Shown: positions 7,885 through 16,294 of the stretch, piece after piece | Position numbering within the stretch: position 1 is the stretch's first letter | Layout of the letters: the number at the start of each line of letters is the position of its first letter | NCBI GenBank assembly: GCA_030064795.1 | Contig: JASJEI010000095.1 | Location: 1 to 24,352 of the forward strand | DNA length: 24,352 nt | DNA from: Pleurocapsa sp. MO_226.B13 | Lineage (GTDB): Bacteria; Cyanobacteriota; Cyanobacteriia; Cyanobacteriales; Xenococcaceae | Reading direction: 5' to 3' | The notes under the pieces: generated by a model | The model's database searches: none | What the model saw: the letters and a program-made list of their open reading frames with translations, nothing else | Told to the model about the DNA's origin: nothing | Made by a program: the position numbers and the translations under genes

Positions 7885-9432
7885 TCAATCTTCATCTTCA
7901 GATTGAGCCTTGGGAAATTGGAGTACATAGCGATAACTTGAATTCGCCGAGCCTTGAACTACTACCTTACCTTCATGTAGCTCGGTCAAATGACAGCAAA
8001 ATAATAAACTTAATAGTTCGCGAGGAACTTTGTTAGTATTCTTGTCTACAATATTTCCCTCGTCGATCGCCATCATTAAAGCTGAGGAAGACAATAGCTG
8101 ATGATTGCTCAAAGAAATATCATTCATTCCGATATTAAAGCGATTAGGATTCTCAAAACTACCCCGATTAAAATCCAAAGCTTTAGTCACAGTTCGAGAA
8201 TAGAGATTAGCTTCAGCAAAACCTTCTCCCAGCCAGGGATGAAAGACTCCCACCGCAATATTTAAAGCTTTGTTTCTTCTAGAGATATGAACTTTAACTT
8301 CCCCTCCAGGTTCAGACATTTCCAGAATACTGCTGACTAAATAATAAACAGCTTGTCTAACTTTTTCTTTATCCAAAGACCAGATTCGATTTCCTGGTTC
8401 GATGGAAAGACTCAATCCTTGCTGATGTTGTTGGGCAAGATCTAACAAGTTATTAATCACCTGCTGACAAAGCATTTCAATATCGACTGTAGTAATATTG
8501 ATTTCTGAACTCTGTTCGTTGAGAATACCTAGGTTGACAATTTCATCTACCAGCGAGATTAAATTTTGACCGCTATTGTGAATAATCTCTAAATATTCTC
8601 GTTGTTTAACAGTTAAAGGCCCGTATACTTCCCTGTGTAAAACACTAGCCATACCAATTACCGAAGTGAGGGGGGTTCTTAATTCTTGAGTCAACTGAGA
8701 CAGTAATTTAATTTTAATCGGACTAGATTGGGCAATTGCCTCGGCACTCGCAGCCTCTCTAGAGCGAGCGACAGTTAACGTGTTGGTAGCAGAAACTTCG
8801 CCTAAGTCAGATATTAGATTGTTTGCCTGTTCCCATTGAGGTCTAACAGAATCAGCTTCAGAAAAGTCTGGCTTAATTTTAGTTATTTGATTGCGTTCAA
8901 ATTCTCCCAGACACCAACGAGCTAGCAATGCCAAATATTCTACATCTCGCTTATTGAAGTCTCTTTCTTGCCAATCCATCACTTCTAAAGTTCCAAGACA
9001 CAAGCCATTAGAGCTAATCAAAGGAACTCCTAAATAAGCTCTGACACCACAATGCTGAACCAAGATGCTTTGAGCAAACACAGCATTACTTAAAGTATTA
9101 TCTATAACCAATGGCTGCTGGCTATCTACAACATAAGTGCTAAAAGATTCATCGAGGGAGATTTTTCTTTGAGCAGCTATTTGATTCATCAAACCAGTCG
9201 TTGATAAACCAACTGCTGATTTAAACCATAGTTCATCTTGAACAACTAGACCCAAAATACAGATTGGCGTACCTGAAAAAGTTGCAGCCTTTTGAGTTGC
9301 TTCTTCAAAAACAGGAACTGCTTCGGATACTAATAAACCTAGTTGGCTGAGAGTTTCTAATCTAGATTGCGCCCTTGCTGAAGGGGTCAAATCATCTAAA
9401 CGGCAAAAAAGCTGGTTTTTTGGCTTCGTCAT
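7885..9432 (-). CDS. GAF-domain histidine-kinase homologue lacking the phospho-acceptor His
   Basis: Cytosolic sensor-kinase-like protein with a GAF domain followed by HisKA-like and HATPase-like regions. In numbering from an upstream GTG at 9477, the GAF spans about 40-195 and the H-box about 258-320. The H-box reads QLTQELRTPL: Gln264 (codon CAA) replaces the histidine that is normally phosphorylated. The ATPase half is also degenerate. The N-box region has YYLVSSILEMS without the usual Asn, and no DxGxG motif is found. It is therefore probably a pseudokinase that senses through GAF and acts by binding. The ATG at 9432 is preferred over the GTG; neither has a clear ribosome binding site. 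Partner unknown; Gun4 and a response regulator lie upstream on the same strand. Confidence 0.8.
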   Translation of the reverse strand: MTKPKNQLFCRLDDLTPSARAQSRLETLSQLGLLVSEAVPVFEEATQKAATFSGTPICILGLVVQDELWFKSAVGLSTTGLMNQIAAQRKISLDESFSTYVVDSQQPLVIDNTLSNAVFAQSILVQHCGVRAYLGVPLISSNGLCLGTLEVMDWQERDFNKRDVEYLALLARWCLGEFERNQITKIKPDFSEADSVRPQWEQANNLISDLGEVSATNTLTVARSREAASAEAIAQSSPIKIKLLSQLTQELRTPLTSVIGMASVLHREVYGPLTVKQREYLEIIHNSGQNLISLVDEIVNLGILNEQSSEINITTVDIEMLCQQVINNLLDLAQQHQQGLSLSIEPGNRIWSLDKEKVRQAVYYLVSSILEMSEPGGEVKVHISRRNKALNIAVGVFHPWLGEGFAEANLYSRTVTKALDFNRGSFENPNRFNIGMNDISLSNHQLLSSSALMMAIDEGNIVDKNTNKVPRELLSLLFCCHLTELHEGKVVVQGSANSSYRYVLQFPKAQSEDED

Positions 9433-9477
9433 ATTGGTGACTGTTAACCCTAAATCTACTGCTTGCACTGGTATCAC

Positions 9478-9803
9478 TAAATTTTTAATAAAAGTTATTG
9501 TATGAGGCTGTAATAAGTATTCTGCTGTTAACTACTCGGTTGAAGAGGTTAATTCAGAATTCAGCCTAAAATTTGTCATTAAATTTTTTGCTAGTCAAAT
9601 AGGAAAAAATTTATTTATTTTTTAGTTAGCTATTTCTAAAGTTCCCCAAAAACTCTGCGAACGAACATTTTAAGCAGAGATTCTGAAAATAACTAGATTT
9701 AAGCAGCAAAAACTTTCTTTTTTAGGCAGGATAAACTGCGATCGCCAAAAACTCTTCAACAATCATCCTCAGTCCTAATTTCTCGTTTCTGATGGCTCGA
9801 TTT
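9478..9803. other. AT-rich spacer upstream of the GAF kinase gene
   Basis: No gene is seen. CTCTGC near 9653 and GCAGAG near 9674 could form a 6-bp stem, possibly ending gun4 transcription on the minus strand. Otherwise the stretch is A/T runs that presumably hold the kinase promoter. Confidence 0.3.
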
Positions 9804-10493
9804 TTAATTCTTTTTCCAGGCTGGATGAGCAAAAATAGCGTCAATAACTCTCACGCCTCGCAGTTGATTGGATAGAGGCAGATGTCCTTCTGGGGCAGTT
9901 AAATTCCAGGTAAAGCCTTTAGGGTAGCGAGTCCAGCTATTACCAGATTTCCAATCTATTTTTGTCCACAATTTAGAAAAATCTCTACCGACAGATAACC
10001 AAATTTTTCTTTGTACTGAAAAGCCAAACTTACCTTCAGAGTGCATTTGCCATAGTCGATCTAAAGTACGCAAATCTGTGATGGGGAAACTTTCTACTTC
10101 CGTAAAATAGATCCACTTTCTGGCTATTGCTGCTGCACCTGCTAACTCACATAATTTTTGTAAAGTTACTACATCAGCCCCTTGAAAGTCCTGTTGTGCT
10201 AGCAACTGCTGTAAGGGCTGATAGTCAATACCGCGTTCTGATTTTAAGGGAACAACACCTTGAGAAAAATTACTAGCCAAAAACTTCTGAACTTTCGTGT
10301 CTGGAGATAAATACAAAGCCTGATACGCTTTGCCCAAAGCCAAATTATCAGAGCGATCGCCTAGAGAGAGCATCCAGTCCATCAGCACGCTCAAACCAGT
10401 TTCTCCTTCCTCTAATAATTGGGAAACCAACTTTAACTGTTTTTTCTCCGACTCTAGATAGATTTGGTGTTTTAAACTGCTAGTGTTTTCCAT
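9804..10493 (-). CDS. gun4: Gun4, porphyrin-binding activator of Mg-chelatase
   Basis: Gun4 binds protoporphyrin IX and Mg-protoporphyrin and stimulates magnesium chelatase (ChlH) at the branch to chlorophyll. With the ATG at 10493 the protein has 229 residues, close to the 233 of the Synechocystis protein. The N-terminal helical-repeat domain (ESEKKQLKLVSQLLEEGE) precedes the GUN4 core. Core signatures are YQPLQQLLAQQDF, TLQKLCELAG, WIYFTEVESFP, KFGFSVQRKIW, WTRYPKGFTWNL and HLPLSNQLRGVRV. I chose this ATG because GGGAG lies 8 nt upstream and the sequence then starts as in homologues; the frame stays open to 10532. A response regulator gene lies 218 nt upstream on the same strand, so an independent promoter is likely. 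Confidence 0.95.
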   Translation of the reverse strand: MENTSSLKHQIYLESEKKQLKLVSQLLEEGETGLSVLMDWMLSLGDRSDNLALGKAYQALYLSPDTKVQKFLASNFSQGVVPLKSERGIDYQPLQQLLAQQDFQGADVVTLQKLCELAGAAAIARKWIYFTEVESFPITDLRTLDRLWQMHSEGKFGFSVQRKIWLSVGRDFSKLWTKIDWKSGNSWTRYPKGFTWNLTAPEGHLPLSNQLRGVRVIDAIFAHPAWKKN

Positions 10494-10639
10494 ACAAATT
10501 TGCTCCCGTTGCAGACAGTTTGCCACTATCAAAAACCGAACAACCGCAGAGTAAGCTGGATAAAAATTATTATCTAGCCGTTCTTTTGAGTGTTTGTACT
10601 CAATCTTTCTCTAAGCAAATATTATCATGGTTTGGTTGA

Positions 10640-10694
10640 AGCCAGAGTTTAAATTGTTTTAGTGCTTTAAAGTCTGAGACTACAATTTCTGGCT
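10640..10694 (-). terminator. Inverted repeats between response regulator and gun4
   Basis: CAGAGTTTAAA (10643-10653) pairs with TTTAAAGTCTG (10666-10676) with one mismatch. Alternatively AGCCAGA (10640-10646) pairs with TCTGGCT (10688-10694). The region follows the response regulator stop on the minus strand, where a terminator is expected, and precedes gun4. There is no long T-tract, so an attenuator or operator is also possible. Confidence 0.35.
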
Positions 10695-10711
10695 ATAGAT
10701 TTAAGGCCGCC

Positions 10712-11422
10712 CTATACTTTTTCGTAGCCTTGTTCGTAAGCAAAACGCACTAGCTGGGTGCGATTATTCAAGTTAAGTTTGTTTAAAATGTTACTTAGAT
10801 GGGTTTGAACGGTGCGAGGACTGATAAAGAGACGTTCGCTGATTTGTTTGTTAGTAAATCCTTGAATTGTTTCCCAAAACACTCTTTCTTCGGCTGGAGT
10901 TAGAGGTAGAGGCTCTGGAGGAGATTTACGTTCGGTTTTAGATGGAGTAATAGCTTGTTCGGCAGCCGAATCGCGGTCGATATTGGCTAAAACCCTTGCA
11001 GATTGAGAATTGACTAATTGTTCGATTAAATGCACGATTTCAGCATGAACTCGACGAGAGCGTTCGATCAAAGCTTCAATATGTGCCAGCAATTCTTTCA
11101 TTTCAAACGGTTTGGTTAGATAGCTATCGGCACCAATCGTGTGTCCTTGAATCCGATCGTCCAAATCATCTTTTGCCGAGAGAAAAATAAACGGAATTAG
11201 TTTTCCCGACGGCTGCGATCGCAATTGACGGCAAAATTCAAAGCCATTCATTTCTGGCATTGAAACATCAGACACAATAATATCTGGTACATCCTGATTA
11301 AATTGGTTTAGAGCTTCTTTAGCCGAGCCTACAGAAATTACCTGATATCCTTTCTGTTCCAGAGAGTTTTGCAAGACTTTACGTAATATGAGGTCGTCAT
11401 CTACTACTAATATTTTTTTCAT
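10712..11422 (-). CDS. NarL/LuxR-type two-component response regulator
   Basis: A 236-residue transcription regulator with an N-terminal receiver and a C-terminal LuxR-type DNA-binding domain. The receiver has the acidic pair D8/D9, the phospho-acceptor D52 in VSDVSMP and K104 in TKPF. A linker helix follows, then the HTH domain at about 173-236, with LTPAEERVFWETIQGFTNKQI and SPRTVQTHLSNIL as the recognition part. The start is the ATG at 11422, where the family sequence MKKILVVDDD begins; the frame is open 31 codons further upstream but that part is unrelated. Divergent from icd across a 230-bp gap. It recalls plastid Ycf29-type regulators, but that is a weak impression. The cognate kinase is not evident. 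Confidence 0.88.
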   Translation of the reverse strand: MKKILVVDDDLILRKVLQNSLEQKGYQVISVGSAKEALNQFNQDVPDIIVSDVSMPEMNGFEFCRQLRSQPSGKLIPFIFLSAKDDLDDRIQGHTIGADSYLTKPFEMKELLAHIEALIERSRRVHAEIVHLIEQLVNSQSARVLANIDRDSAAEQAITPSKTERKSPPEPLPLTPAEERVFWETIQGFTNKQISERLFISPRTVQTHLSNILNKLNLNNRTQLVRFAYEQGYEKV

Positions 11423-11652
11423 TTTTGATTCTTGTATTATTAAAAGCAACGATAGTATGCTAGAAGCCCGCTCAAATTGATACTGCTTTTCTCTATATTC
11501 TGTTAGCTTAAGCAAATATTGAAAATTTTTTAAGATAATTTATGTATTTTAAAATTATTGCCGAAAGAACCCAAAAAAGATAATTTTGTTACTGTCAAAT
11601 CGAGGTAATTTAATTGTACTGTAGCTATATTTAGTTTTTAAACCAGAATTTT

Positions 11653-13077
11653 ATGTATGAAAAACTGACCCCACCCACTATCGGCTCAAAAATTACTTTT
11701 CAAGAAGGAAAACCGATCGTTCCTGACGAGCCAATAATTCCTTTTATTCGCGGAGACGGTACGGGTGTAGATATTTGGCCTGCTACACAGGCGGTAATTG
11801 ACGCTGCGGTAAAGACCGCTTACGGCGAAAAGCGTAAAATTCATTGGTTCAAAGTATACGCAGGAGATGAAGCTTGCGATCTGTATGGCACGTATCAATA
11901 TTTACCTCAAGATACTCTGAATGCGATTAAAGAATATGGAGTGGCAATTAAAGGGCCTTTAACTACTCCGATTGGGGGCGGAATTCGCTCTCTGAATGTA
12001 GCTTTACGCCAGTTATTTCAACTATATGCCTGTGTCCGCCCTTGTCGCTACTACCAAGGTACTCCCTCGCCCCATAAATATCCTGAAAAGTTAGATGTAA
12101 TTGTTTATCGGGAGAATACGGAAGATATTTATTTGGGTATTGAATGGAAACAGGGAAACGAAATCTGTACCAAGCTGATCGATTTGCTCAATCAAGATTT
12201 GATTCCCAAAACTCCAGAACACGGTAACAAACAAATTCCCCTAGATTCGGGAGTGGGGATCAAGCCGATTAGCAAGACTGGTTCGCAACGCCTAGTCAAA
12301 AAAGCGATCGAACACGCCCTCCAGCTTCCGCCAGCCAAACAAAAGGTTACTTTGGTACACAAGGGCAATATTATGAAATATACCGAGGGAGCTTTTCGCG
12401 ATTGGGGTTATGAATTGGCTACTACCGAATTTCGTCAACAGTGTGTTACCGAGCGAGAATCTTGGATTTTAAGTAACAAAGAAGCTAACGCGGAACTGGC
12501 GATCGAAGATAATGCTCGTAAAATCGATCCTGGTTATGATGCTCTCACTCCTGAGAAAAAGCAAACAATTTGCCAAGAGGTAGAAGAAGTCCTAGAAAAA
12601 ATTTGGGACACCCACGGTAACGGTCAGTGGAAAAATAAGGTGATGGTCAACGATCGCATCGCCGATAGTATTTTTCAACAAATCCAAACCCGTCCCGATG
12701 AATACTCGATCTTAGCTACAATGAACCTCAATGGAGACTATATTTCCGATGCTGCTGCTGCTATTGTCGGTGGTTTGGGAATGAGTCCTGGGGCTAATAT
12801 TGGTGATGATTGTGCCATTTTTGAGGCAACTCACGGTACGGCACCGAAACACGCAGGTTTGGATCGAATTAATCCAGGCTCGGTAATCCTATCGGGAGTA
12901 ATGATGTTAGAGTTTATGGGATGGCAGGAGGCTGCGGATTTAATTCAAACTGGCATAGCTAAGGCGATCGCTAACCGCGAAGTAACTTACGATTTAGCTA
13001 GGATGATGAATCCCCCTGTAGACCCTCCCTTAAAATGTTCTGAGTTTGCTCTGGCAATTATTAACCATTTTTCCTGA
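11653..13077 (+). CDS. icd: Isocitrate dehydrogenase (NADP+)
   Basis: Cytosolic enzyme that oxidatively decarboxylates isocitrate to 2-oxoglutarate with NADP+. In cyanobacteria this supplies the carbon skeleton for ammonium assimilation and the nitrogen-status signal. The 474-residue length matches cyanobacterial Icd (about 475). The substrate serine is seen in [13 protein letters not shown] (S113), the metal-binding aspartates in [14 protein letters not shown] (359-369), and the nucleotide-site motif HGTAPKHAG (394-402). K399, Y446 and R450 correspond to NADP-selecting residues of the E. coli enzyme; H400 replaces its Tyr. An extra segment around 280-325 relative to E. coli is usual in this group. 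Start ATG at 11653; no strong ribosome binding site. A strong hairpin follows the stop. Confidence 0.96.
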   Translation: MYEKLTPPTIGSKITFQEGKPIVPDEPIIPFIRGDGTGVDIWPATQAVIDAAVKTAYGEKRKIHWFKVYAGDEACDLYGTYQYLPQDTLNAIKEYGVAIKGPLTTPIGGGIRSLNVALRQLFQLYACVRPCRYYQGTPSPHKYPEKLDVIVYRENTEDIYLGIEWKQGNEICTKLIDLLNQDLIPKTPEHGNKQIPLDSGVGIKPISKTGSQRLVKKAIEHALQLPPAKQKVTLVHKGNIMKYTEGAFRDWGYELATTEFRQQCVTERESWILSNKEANAELAIEDNARKIDPGYDALTPEKKQTICQEVEEVLEKIWDTHGNGQWKNKVMVNDRIADSIFQQIQTRPDEYSILATMNLNGDYISDAAAAIVGGLGMSPGANIGDDCAIFEATHGTAPKHAGLDRINPGSVILSGVMMLEFMGWQEAADLIQTGIAKAIANREVTYDLARMMNPPVDPPLKCSEFALAIINHFS

Positions 13078-13119
13078 GATCATTTTTTGCCGTCTGATTC
13101 TAAACTTGAATTGGTTGGT

Positions 13120-13165
13120 ATAAGCTCAGACTTTTAAGGTCTGGTTAACAAAAGTTTGAGCTTAT
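13120..13165 (+). terminator. Long stem-loop downstream of icd
   Basis: ATAAGCTCAGACTTTT at 13120-13135 is matched by AAAAGTTTGAGCTTAT at 13150-13165: a 16-bp stem with one G-U pair and a 14-nt loop, followed by TTATT. It begins 42 nt after the icd stop. Position and strength fit a transcription terminator or mRNA-stabilising hairpin. Confidence 0.65.
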
Positions 13166-13169
13166 TTAT

Positions 13170-13604
13170 TCTCGATGCCCTTGGTTGTCGAGACAACAAG
13201 AGACTAAAGGTTCAAAGCTTTTACAGCCTGTAGCCCTGCCGAGCTTTAAATTGAAATTGACTTAAATCTAAACCAACATTTAGTACAATGGTGTTTTCTT
13301 GAAAATCCTTTGATATAGTCTTGTATATCGGTTATCAATGATAGTGCCAATGAATTGTGTTTATAGTCGGTAATTTTCCGTTTTTTTGCTCAGTCAGAGT
13401 CTACTTTACCCTAATCGCGGTATTAGCTTACTCTGACCATTAGTGAACACCTGGCAAAATCTGCTATCGGGGTCTTGCCTGACCACAGGTAGTACGGATT
13501 TGTATAATAGAGAAGCGAACTTGGAGATTCTCAATCTGTCAAGGACTGCGCTCTGATACAGGGTCTTCGTTCACTTCGTTAATTTTATTCAATTCTCGAA
13601 CCTT
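13170..13604. other. Long leader/spacer upstream of the Ser/Thr kinase
   Basis: About 430 bp without a recognisable gene. A good -10 hexamer, TATAAT, sits at 13503-13508. The best -35 at a 17-bp spacing (TGACCA) is weak, so activator dependence is possible. Between the icd hairpin and this box I see no tRNA or known small RNA family, but a small RNA would have room. Confidence 0.4.
13503..13508 (+). promoter_or_regulatory. Putative -10 box for the Ser/Thr kinase gene
   Basis: A perfect TATAAT lies about 97 nt before the kinase ATG. No good -35 element is found: TGACCA ends 17 nt upstream and fits poorly. Confidence 0.35.
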
Positions 13605-15173
13605 ATGTCTGATGAGCTAATAGGAGGACGCTACCGAGTTATCGATTGTCTGAGAACCACAGGCTTTTGCGAAACTTATGTAGCAGAGGATACCCATCTT
13701 CCTGGCGATCCACCCCCCCGCTGTGTGGTCAAAAAACTACAGCCTCAATCTAATGAAGATTTTGTTTTAGAGACTGCTAGAAGGCTGTTTGATAATGAAG
13801 CCAAAGTGCTTTATAAACTCAACGATCATCGGCAAATTCCGCGTCTATTAGCTCACTTAGAGGTAGATGAAGAATTTTATTTGGTTCAAGAATATATCGA
13901 AGGCAAAGATCTCAGTCAGGTAGAAATTGTCCCAGGAAAGCGTTGGGAAGAATCCCAGGTACGAGATTTTTTAATCGAAGTATTGGAGATTTTGGCGTTT
14001 GTTCATCAAAACAACGTCATTCATCGAGATATTAAACCTTCTAACCTTATGCGTCGCGCCTCTGACGGCAAGATCTTTTTGATTGATTTTGGTGCGGTCA
14101 AAGAAATTACCAATATGACTCTCACTGAAGGTCAAGGAAACGTTTTGACTGTAGCGATCGGAACTCCTGGCTATATGGCTAGCGAACAACAAAGAGGCGA
14201 TCCCCGCTTCAATAGTGATGTTTATGCCCTAGGGGTTACCGCTATTCAAGCTATTACTGGTTTTCATCCCGACCAACTTCCTCGCGATCGCGATACGGGA
14301 GAAATCAAATGGCGCGATCGCGCTCCTCACTGTAGCGACGAACTAGCTCGTATTCTCGATAAAATGGTGCGGAATGATTTTCTGCAACGCTATAAAAATG
14401 CTAGCGAGGCTTTAGAAGACATCCGCAAACCGCAAGAACCGACTGGTGGAGTGGGAATTCCACCAGGGGGAGTAAAATCTGGCAAAAATATCTTTCTTCA
14501 GCCCACTCCCACTACTGTTGATACTCCCTGGACGAAAAGATTATTGTTATTTGTAGTCTTGCCTTTAAGCTTGGGGCTATTATTTCTTGCTCCCAAAATT
14601 TGGCGGGCTCTACAGGCTCTAAAATATTACAACGAAGGTAATGCCCTGATTGAAGCGGGGGAATACGAACAGGCGATCGCCAGTTTTGATAAAGCTTTGG
14701 CAAATCGCAGCGATTTTGCTCAAGCCTGGACAAACAAAGGTTATGCCCAAGGAAAAGTAGGCAGTCATTTAGAAAAATTTTCTTCTTGCGTTCAGGCTAC
14801 TGATGTTGCCCCTGACTTTTCTGAAGCTTGGAACTGCCGAGGACTAGCAAGATTTGACCTCAAACAGTACGAACGGGCATTACAAGAGTATAATCAGGCG
14901 ATCGCTGTGAATCCAGATTACTATATCGGCTGGTACAACAAAGGACAGGTGCTACTGAGACTAGGTCGCCCCAGAGAAGCGATCGACTCTACCAGACAAG
15001 TACTAAAAACTAAGCCCGACTACTTTTTAGCCTGGACTCAACTTTGTCAAGCTTTGTACAATCTCGAACAATACCAGGATGCCAAAGCACACTGCGAAGA
15101 GTCTTTAAAGTTAAACCCCGACTATCCCCCAACCGACACTCTCTTACAAAAAGTAGAGCAAAAATTAAACTAA
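13605..15173 (+). CDS. Membrane-anchored Ser/Thr protein kinase with TPR tail
   Basis: A 522-residue eukaryotic-type kinase. The kinase domain fills about residues 5-275: ATP-binding lysine in CVVKKL (K43/K44), catalytic loop HRDIKPSN (D142, K144, N147), DFG (161-163), a GTPGYMASEQ activation/P+1 segment and DVYALGV. The glycine loop (CLRTTGFCET) is degenerate, as in many cyanobacterial Spk kinases, but the catalytic residues are intact. A Gly/Pro-rich linker (278-300) leads to one membrane helix (312-330), then about five TPR units (340-508), probably outside the cytoplasmic membrane as a binding module. ATG at 13605; no clear ribosome binding site. Substrates unknown. Confidence 0.92.
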   Translation: MSDELIGGRYRVIDCLRTTGFCETYVAEDTHLPGDPPPRCVVKKLQPQSNEDFVLETARRLFDNEAKVLYKLNDHRQIPRLLAHLEVDEEFYLVQEYIEGKDLSQVEIVPGKRWEESQVRDFLIEVLEILAFVHQNNVIHRDIKPSNLMRRASDGKIFLIDFGAVKEITNMTLTEGQGNVLTVAIGTPGYMASEQQRGDPRFNSDVYALGVTAIQAITGFHPDQLPRDRDTGEIKWRDRAPHCSDELARILDKMVRNDFLQRYKNASEALEDIRKPQEPTGGVGIPPGGVKSGKNIFLQPTPTTVDTPWTKRLLLFVVLPLSLGLLFLAPKIWRALQALKYYNEGNALIEAGEYEQAIASFDKALANRSDFAQAWTNKGYAQGKVGSHLEKFSSCVQATDVAPDFSEAWNCRGLARFDLKQYERALQEYNQAIAVNPDYYIGWYNKGQVLLRLGRPREAIDSTRQVLKTKPDYFLAWTQLCQALYNLEQYQDAKAHCEESLKLNPDYPPTDTLLQKVEQKLN

Positions 15174-15233
15174 TCGAATCATTAAGGAGAAAAGCAGATC
15201 TTAATCTTCGCAGCGATCTTTGCTGAAATCACT

Positions 15234-15803
15234 CTACTTACCGAAAAACTTACTAGTACCAAAGTTTAAGCCTAGTAAATCCAAAAGGTTGACTTGATAA
15301 GAAGTTGACTGTATTCCTCTGTCTCGGAAAACAATTTTGTTGCTTTGGAGACGAGGATCGAGAATCGCAGTTACGACTTGATCGGCAACAATTTCAGGTC
15401 TTGATTCTTCAGTCGGCGATAGAGTGAACAACAGTTTACGACAGTCTCTGTTTAGCCCTCTAGTAGCGCAAATGGCTGGCAGCTGTTGTGTTTGAGTACC
15501 GACAAAGCTGATTTTAGAGAGATCGTAACCCTGAGCGGAATAATCTTCTAGCCTAGCGGTAACACTCTCACACAGTTCCTGGGGAGTCGAAGACGATTTG
15601 TGCTTTAGTGCATCCTGCTTCCAATGAAAAACTGGTAGAGCCTGTTGGCTGCCAACGGGTCGCGCTACAGTAGTGGGAATCCCTTCACTCATTTGACAAG
15701 AAAAATTCAGTTGAGGAGCATCGGAAGAATCTGCCATGGTCGGAGAAGCCCCTAAAGAAATAGCTCCTGTAAGTAAAACTGCTGATAAGTATTTTGCGTT
15801 CAT
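15234..15803 (-). CDS. Exported COP23-like protein
   Basis: A 189-residue protein beginning with a typical signal peptide (about residues 1-24: short basic start, hydrophobic core, ASPTMA before the likely cleavage). The mature part has the features of the COP23 (circadian oscillating protein 23) family as I recall it: a FSC motif near the N-terminus, a PTTVARP segment, a W in the strand VFHWKQD, and four cysteines (36, 78, 111, 121) able to form two disulfides. It ends in a hydrophobic LLDLLGLNFG segment. COP23-type proteins are peripheral membrane proteins of unknown function in cyanobacteria. Upstream on the minus strand lie several palindromes that may regulate it. Family assignment is by memory of the pattern, so moderate. 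Confidence 0.65.
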   Translation of the reverse strand: MNAKYLSAVLLTGAISLGASPTMADSSDAPQLNFSCQMSEGIPTTVARPVGSQQALPVFHWKQDALKHKSSSTPQELCESVTARLEDYSAQGYDLSKISFVGTQTQQLPAICATRGLNRDCRKLLFTLSPTEESRPEIVADQVVTAILDPRLQSNKIVFRDRGIQSTSYQVNLLDLLGLNFGTSKFFGK

Positions 15804-15890
15804 AATAACTAAATAAGCCTCCCAAAATTAAAAATCCCTAGCCATTTTTACCGAATCATCTGCGTGTATATACATCACAATCTTAAAGAA

Positions 15891-15911
15891 TATGCAAAGT
15901 AATGTTGCATA
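15891..15911. promoter_or_regulatory. Inverted repeat TATGCAA-N7-TTGCATA
   Basis: Perfect 7-bp arms at 15891-15897 and 15905-15911 separated by 7 nt, about 90 bp upstream of the COP23-like start codon. The 21-bp dyad resembles a dimeric repressor or activator site. TGTATATACA, a 10-bp palindrome at 15865-15874, lies between it and the gene. Confidence 0.45.
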
Positions 15912-15969
15912 GTCAAATGTTTGAGTTAATTAAAATGAACTATTGTTACCTAGTATATACATTCAGCTT

Positions 15970-16002
15970 GTAGCAAGGCTCGCATCATTTTTACCTTGCT
16001 GC
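15970..16002. other. Hairpin in the COP23-like/natE spacer
   Basis: GTAGCAAGG at 15970-15978 pairs with CCTTGCTGC at 15994-16002 (nine pairs including one G-U) around a 15-nt loop. Role unknown. Confidence 0.35.
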
Positions 16003-16005
16003 TAG

Positions 16006-16024
16006 TAGTATAGAAAATATACTA
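16006..16024. promoter_or_regulatory. Inverted repeat TAGTATA-N5-TATACTA
   Basis: Perfect 7-bp arms at 16006-16012 and 16018-16024 with a 5-nt spacer, in the divergent spacer. The compact dyad fits an operator. The related string TAGTATATAC also occurs near 15953. Confidence 0.45.
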
Positions 16025-16160
16025 TGTGATAGCAAATCTTTAAGCTATTAAAATAATAAATTTACATAAGTTTCACATTTATGGTCACAAGAGGCTCAAT
16101 TGCGATCGATATAACCAAGCTAAATTAAATTGATCGGGGAAAATACGGAAAAAATTTAGT

Positions 16161-16244
16161 GCGCGTAGTTTCGAGGAGGGGCTGTGACGCGAGGTTTCCT
16201 CGCGTCCTTGTATGCCCCGTGTCTCCTCGAAACGCTGACCGCGC
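16161..16244. repeat. 84-nt nested palindrome upstream of natE
   Basis: Four nested helices share one axis. GCGCG (16161-16165) pairs with CGCGC (16240-16244), GTTTCGAGGAG (16168-16178) with CTCCTCGAAAC (16223-16233), and GGGC (16179-16182) with GCCC (16214-16217). At the centre GACGCGAGG (16186-16194) pairs with CCTCGCGTC (16198-16206) across a TTT loop. The GC-rich block sits in AT-rich surroundings and ends 51 nt before the natE start. It could be a REP- or MITE-type repeat, a structured leader, or a small RNA. Confidence 0.75.
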
Positions 16245-16294
16245 AGTGATTTCACCTCAAAGAGTAACCGAAGCAGGAAAAGCAGGAAGAAAAA

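Larger units (their letters stand above)
15804..16294. other. Palindrome-rich divergent spacer between the COP23-like gene and natE
   Basis: A 491-bp spacer between two divergent genes. It holds at least four separate inverted repeats (15865-15874, 15891-15911, 15970-16002, 16006-16024) near the COP23 side and an 84-nt nested palindrome (16161-16244) near natE. No gene is supported within it. Confidence 0.6.

Noticed and set aside
11605..11619. A possible NtcA site upstream of icd, GTA...TAC.
   Set aside because: The spacing is nine bases instead of the eight in the GTA-N8-TAC consensus, and the -10-like TATATT is too close. Other near matches in the gap also miss one arm.
13970..14192. A minus-strand frame opposite the Ser/Thr kinase catalytic domain.
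   Set aside because: It is an antisense shadow of a conserved coding region.
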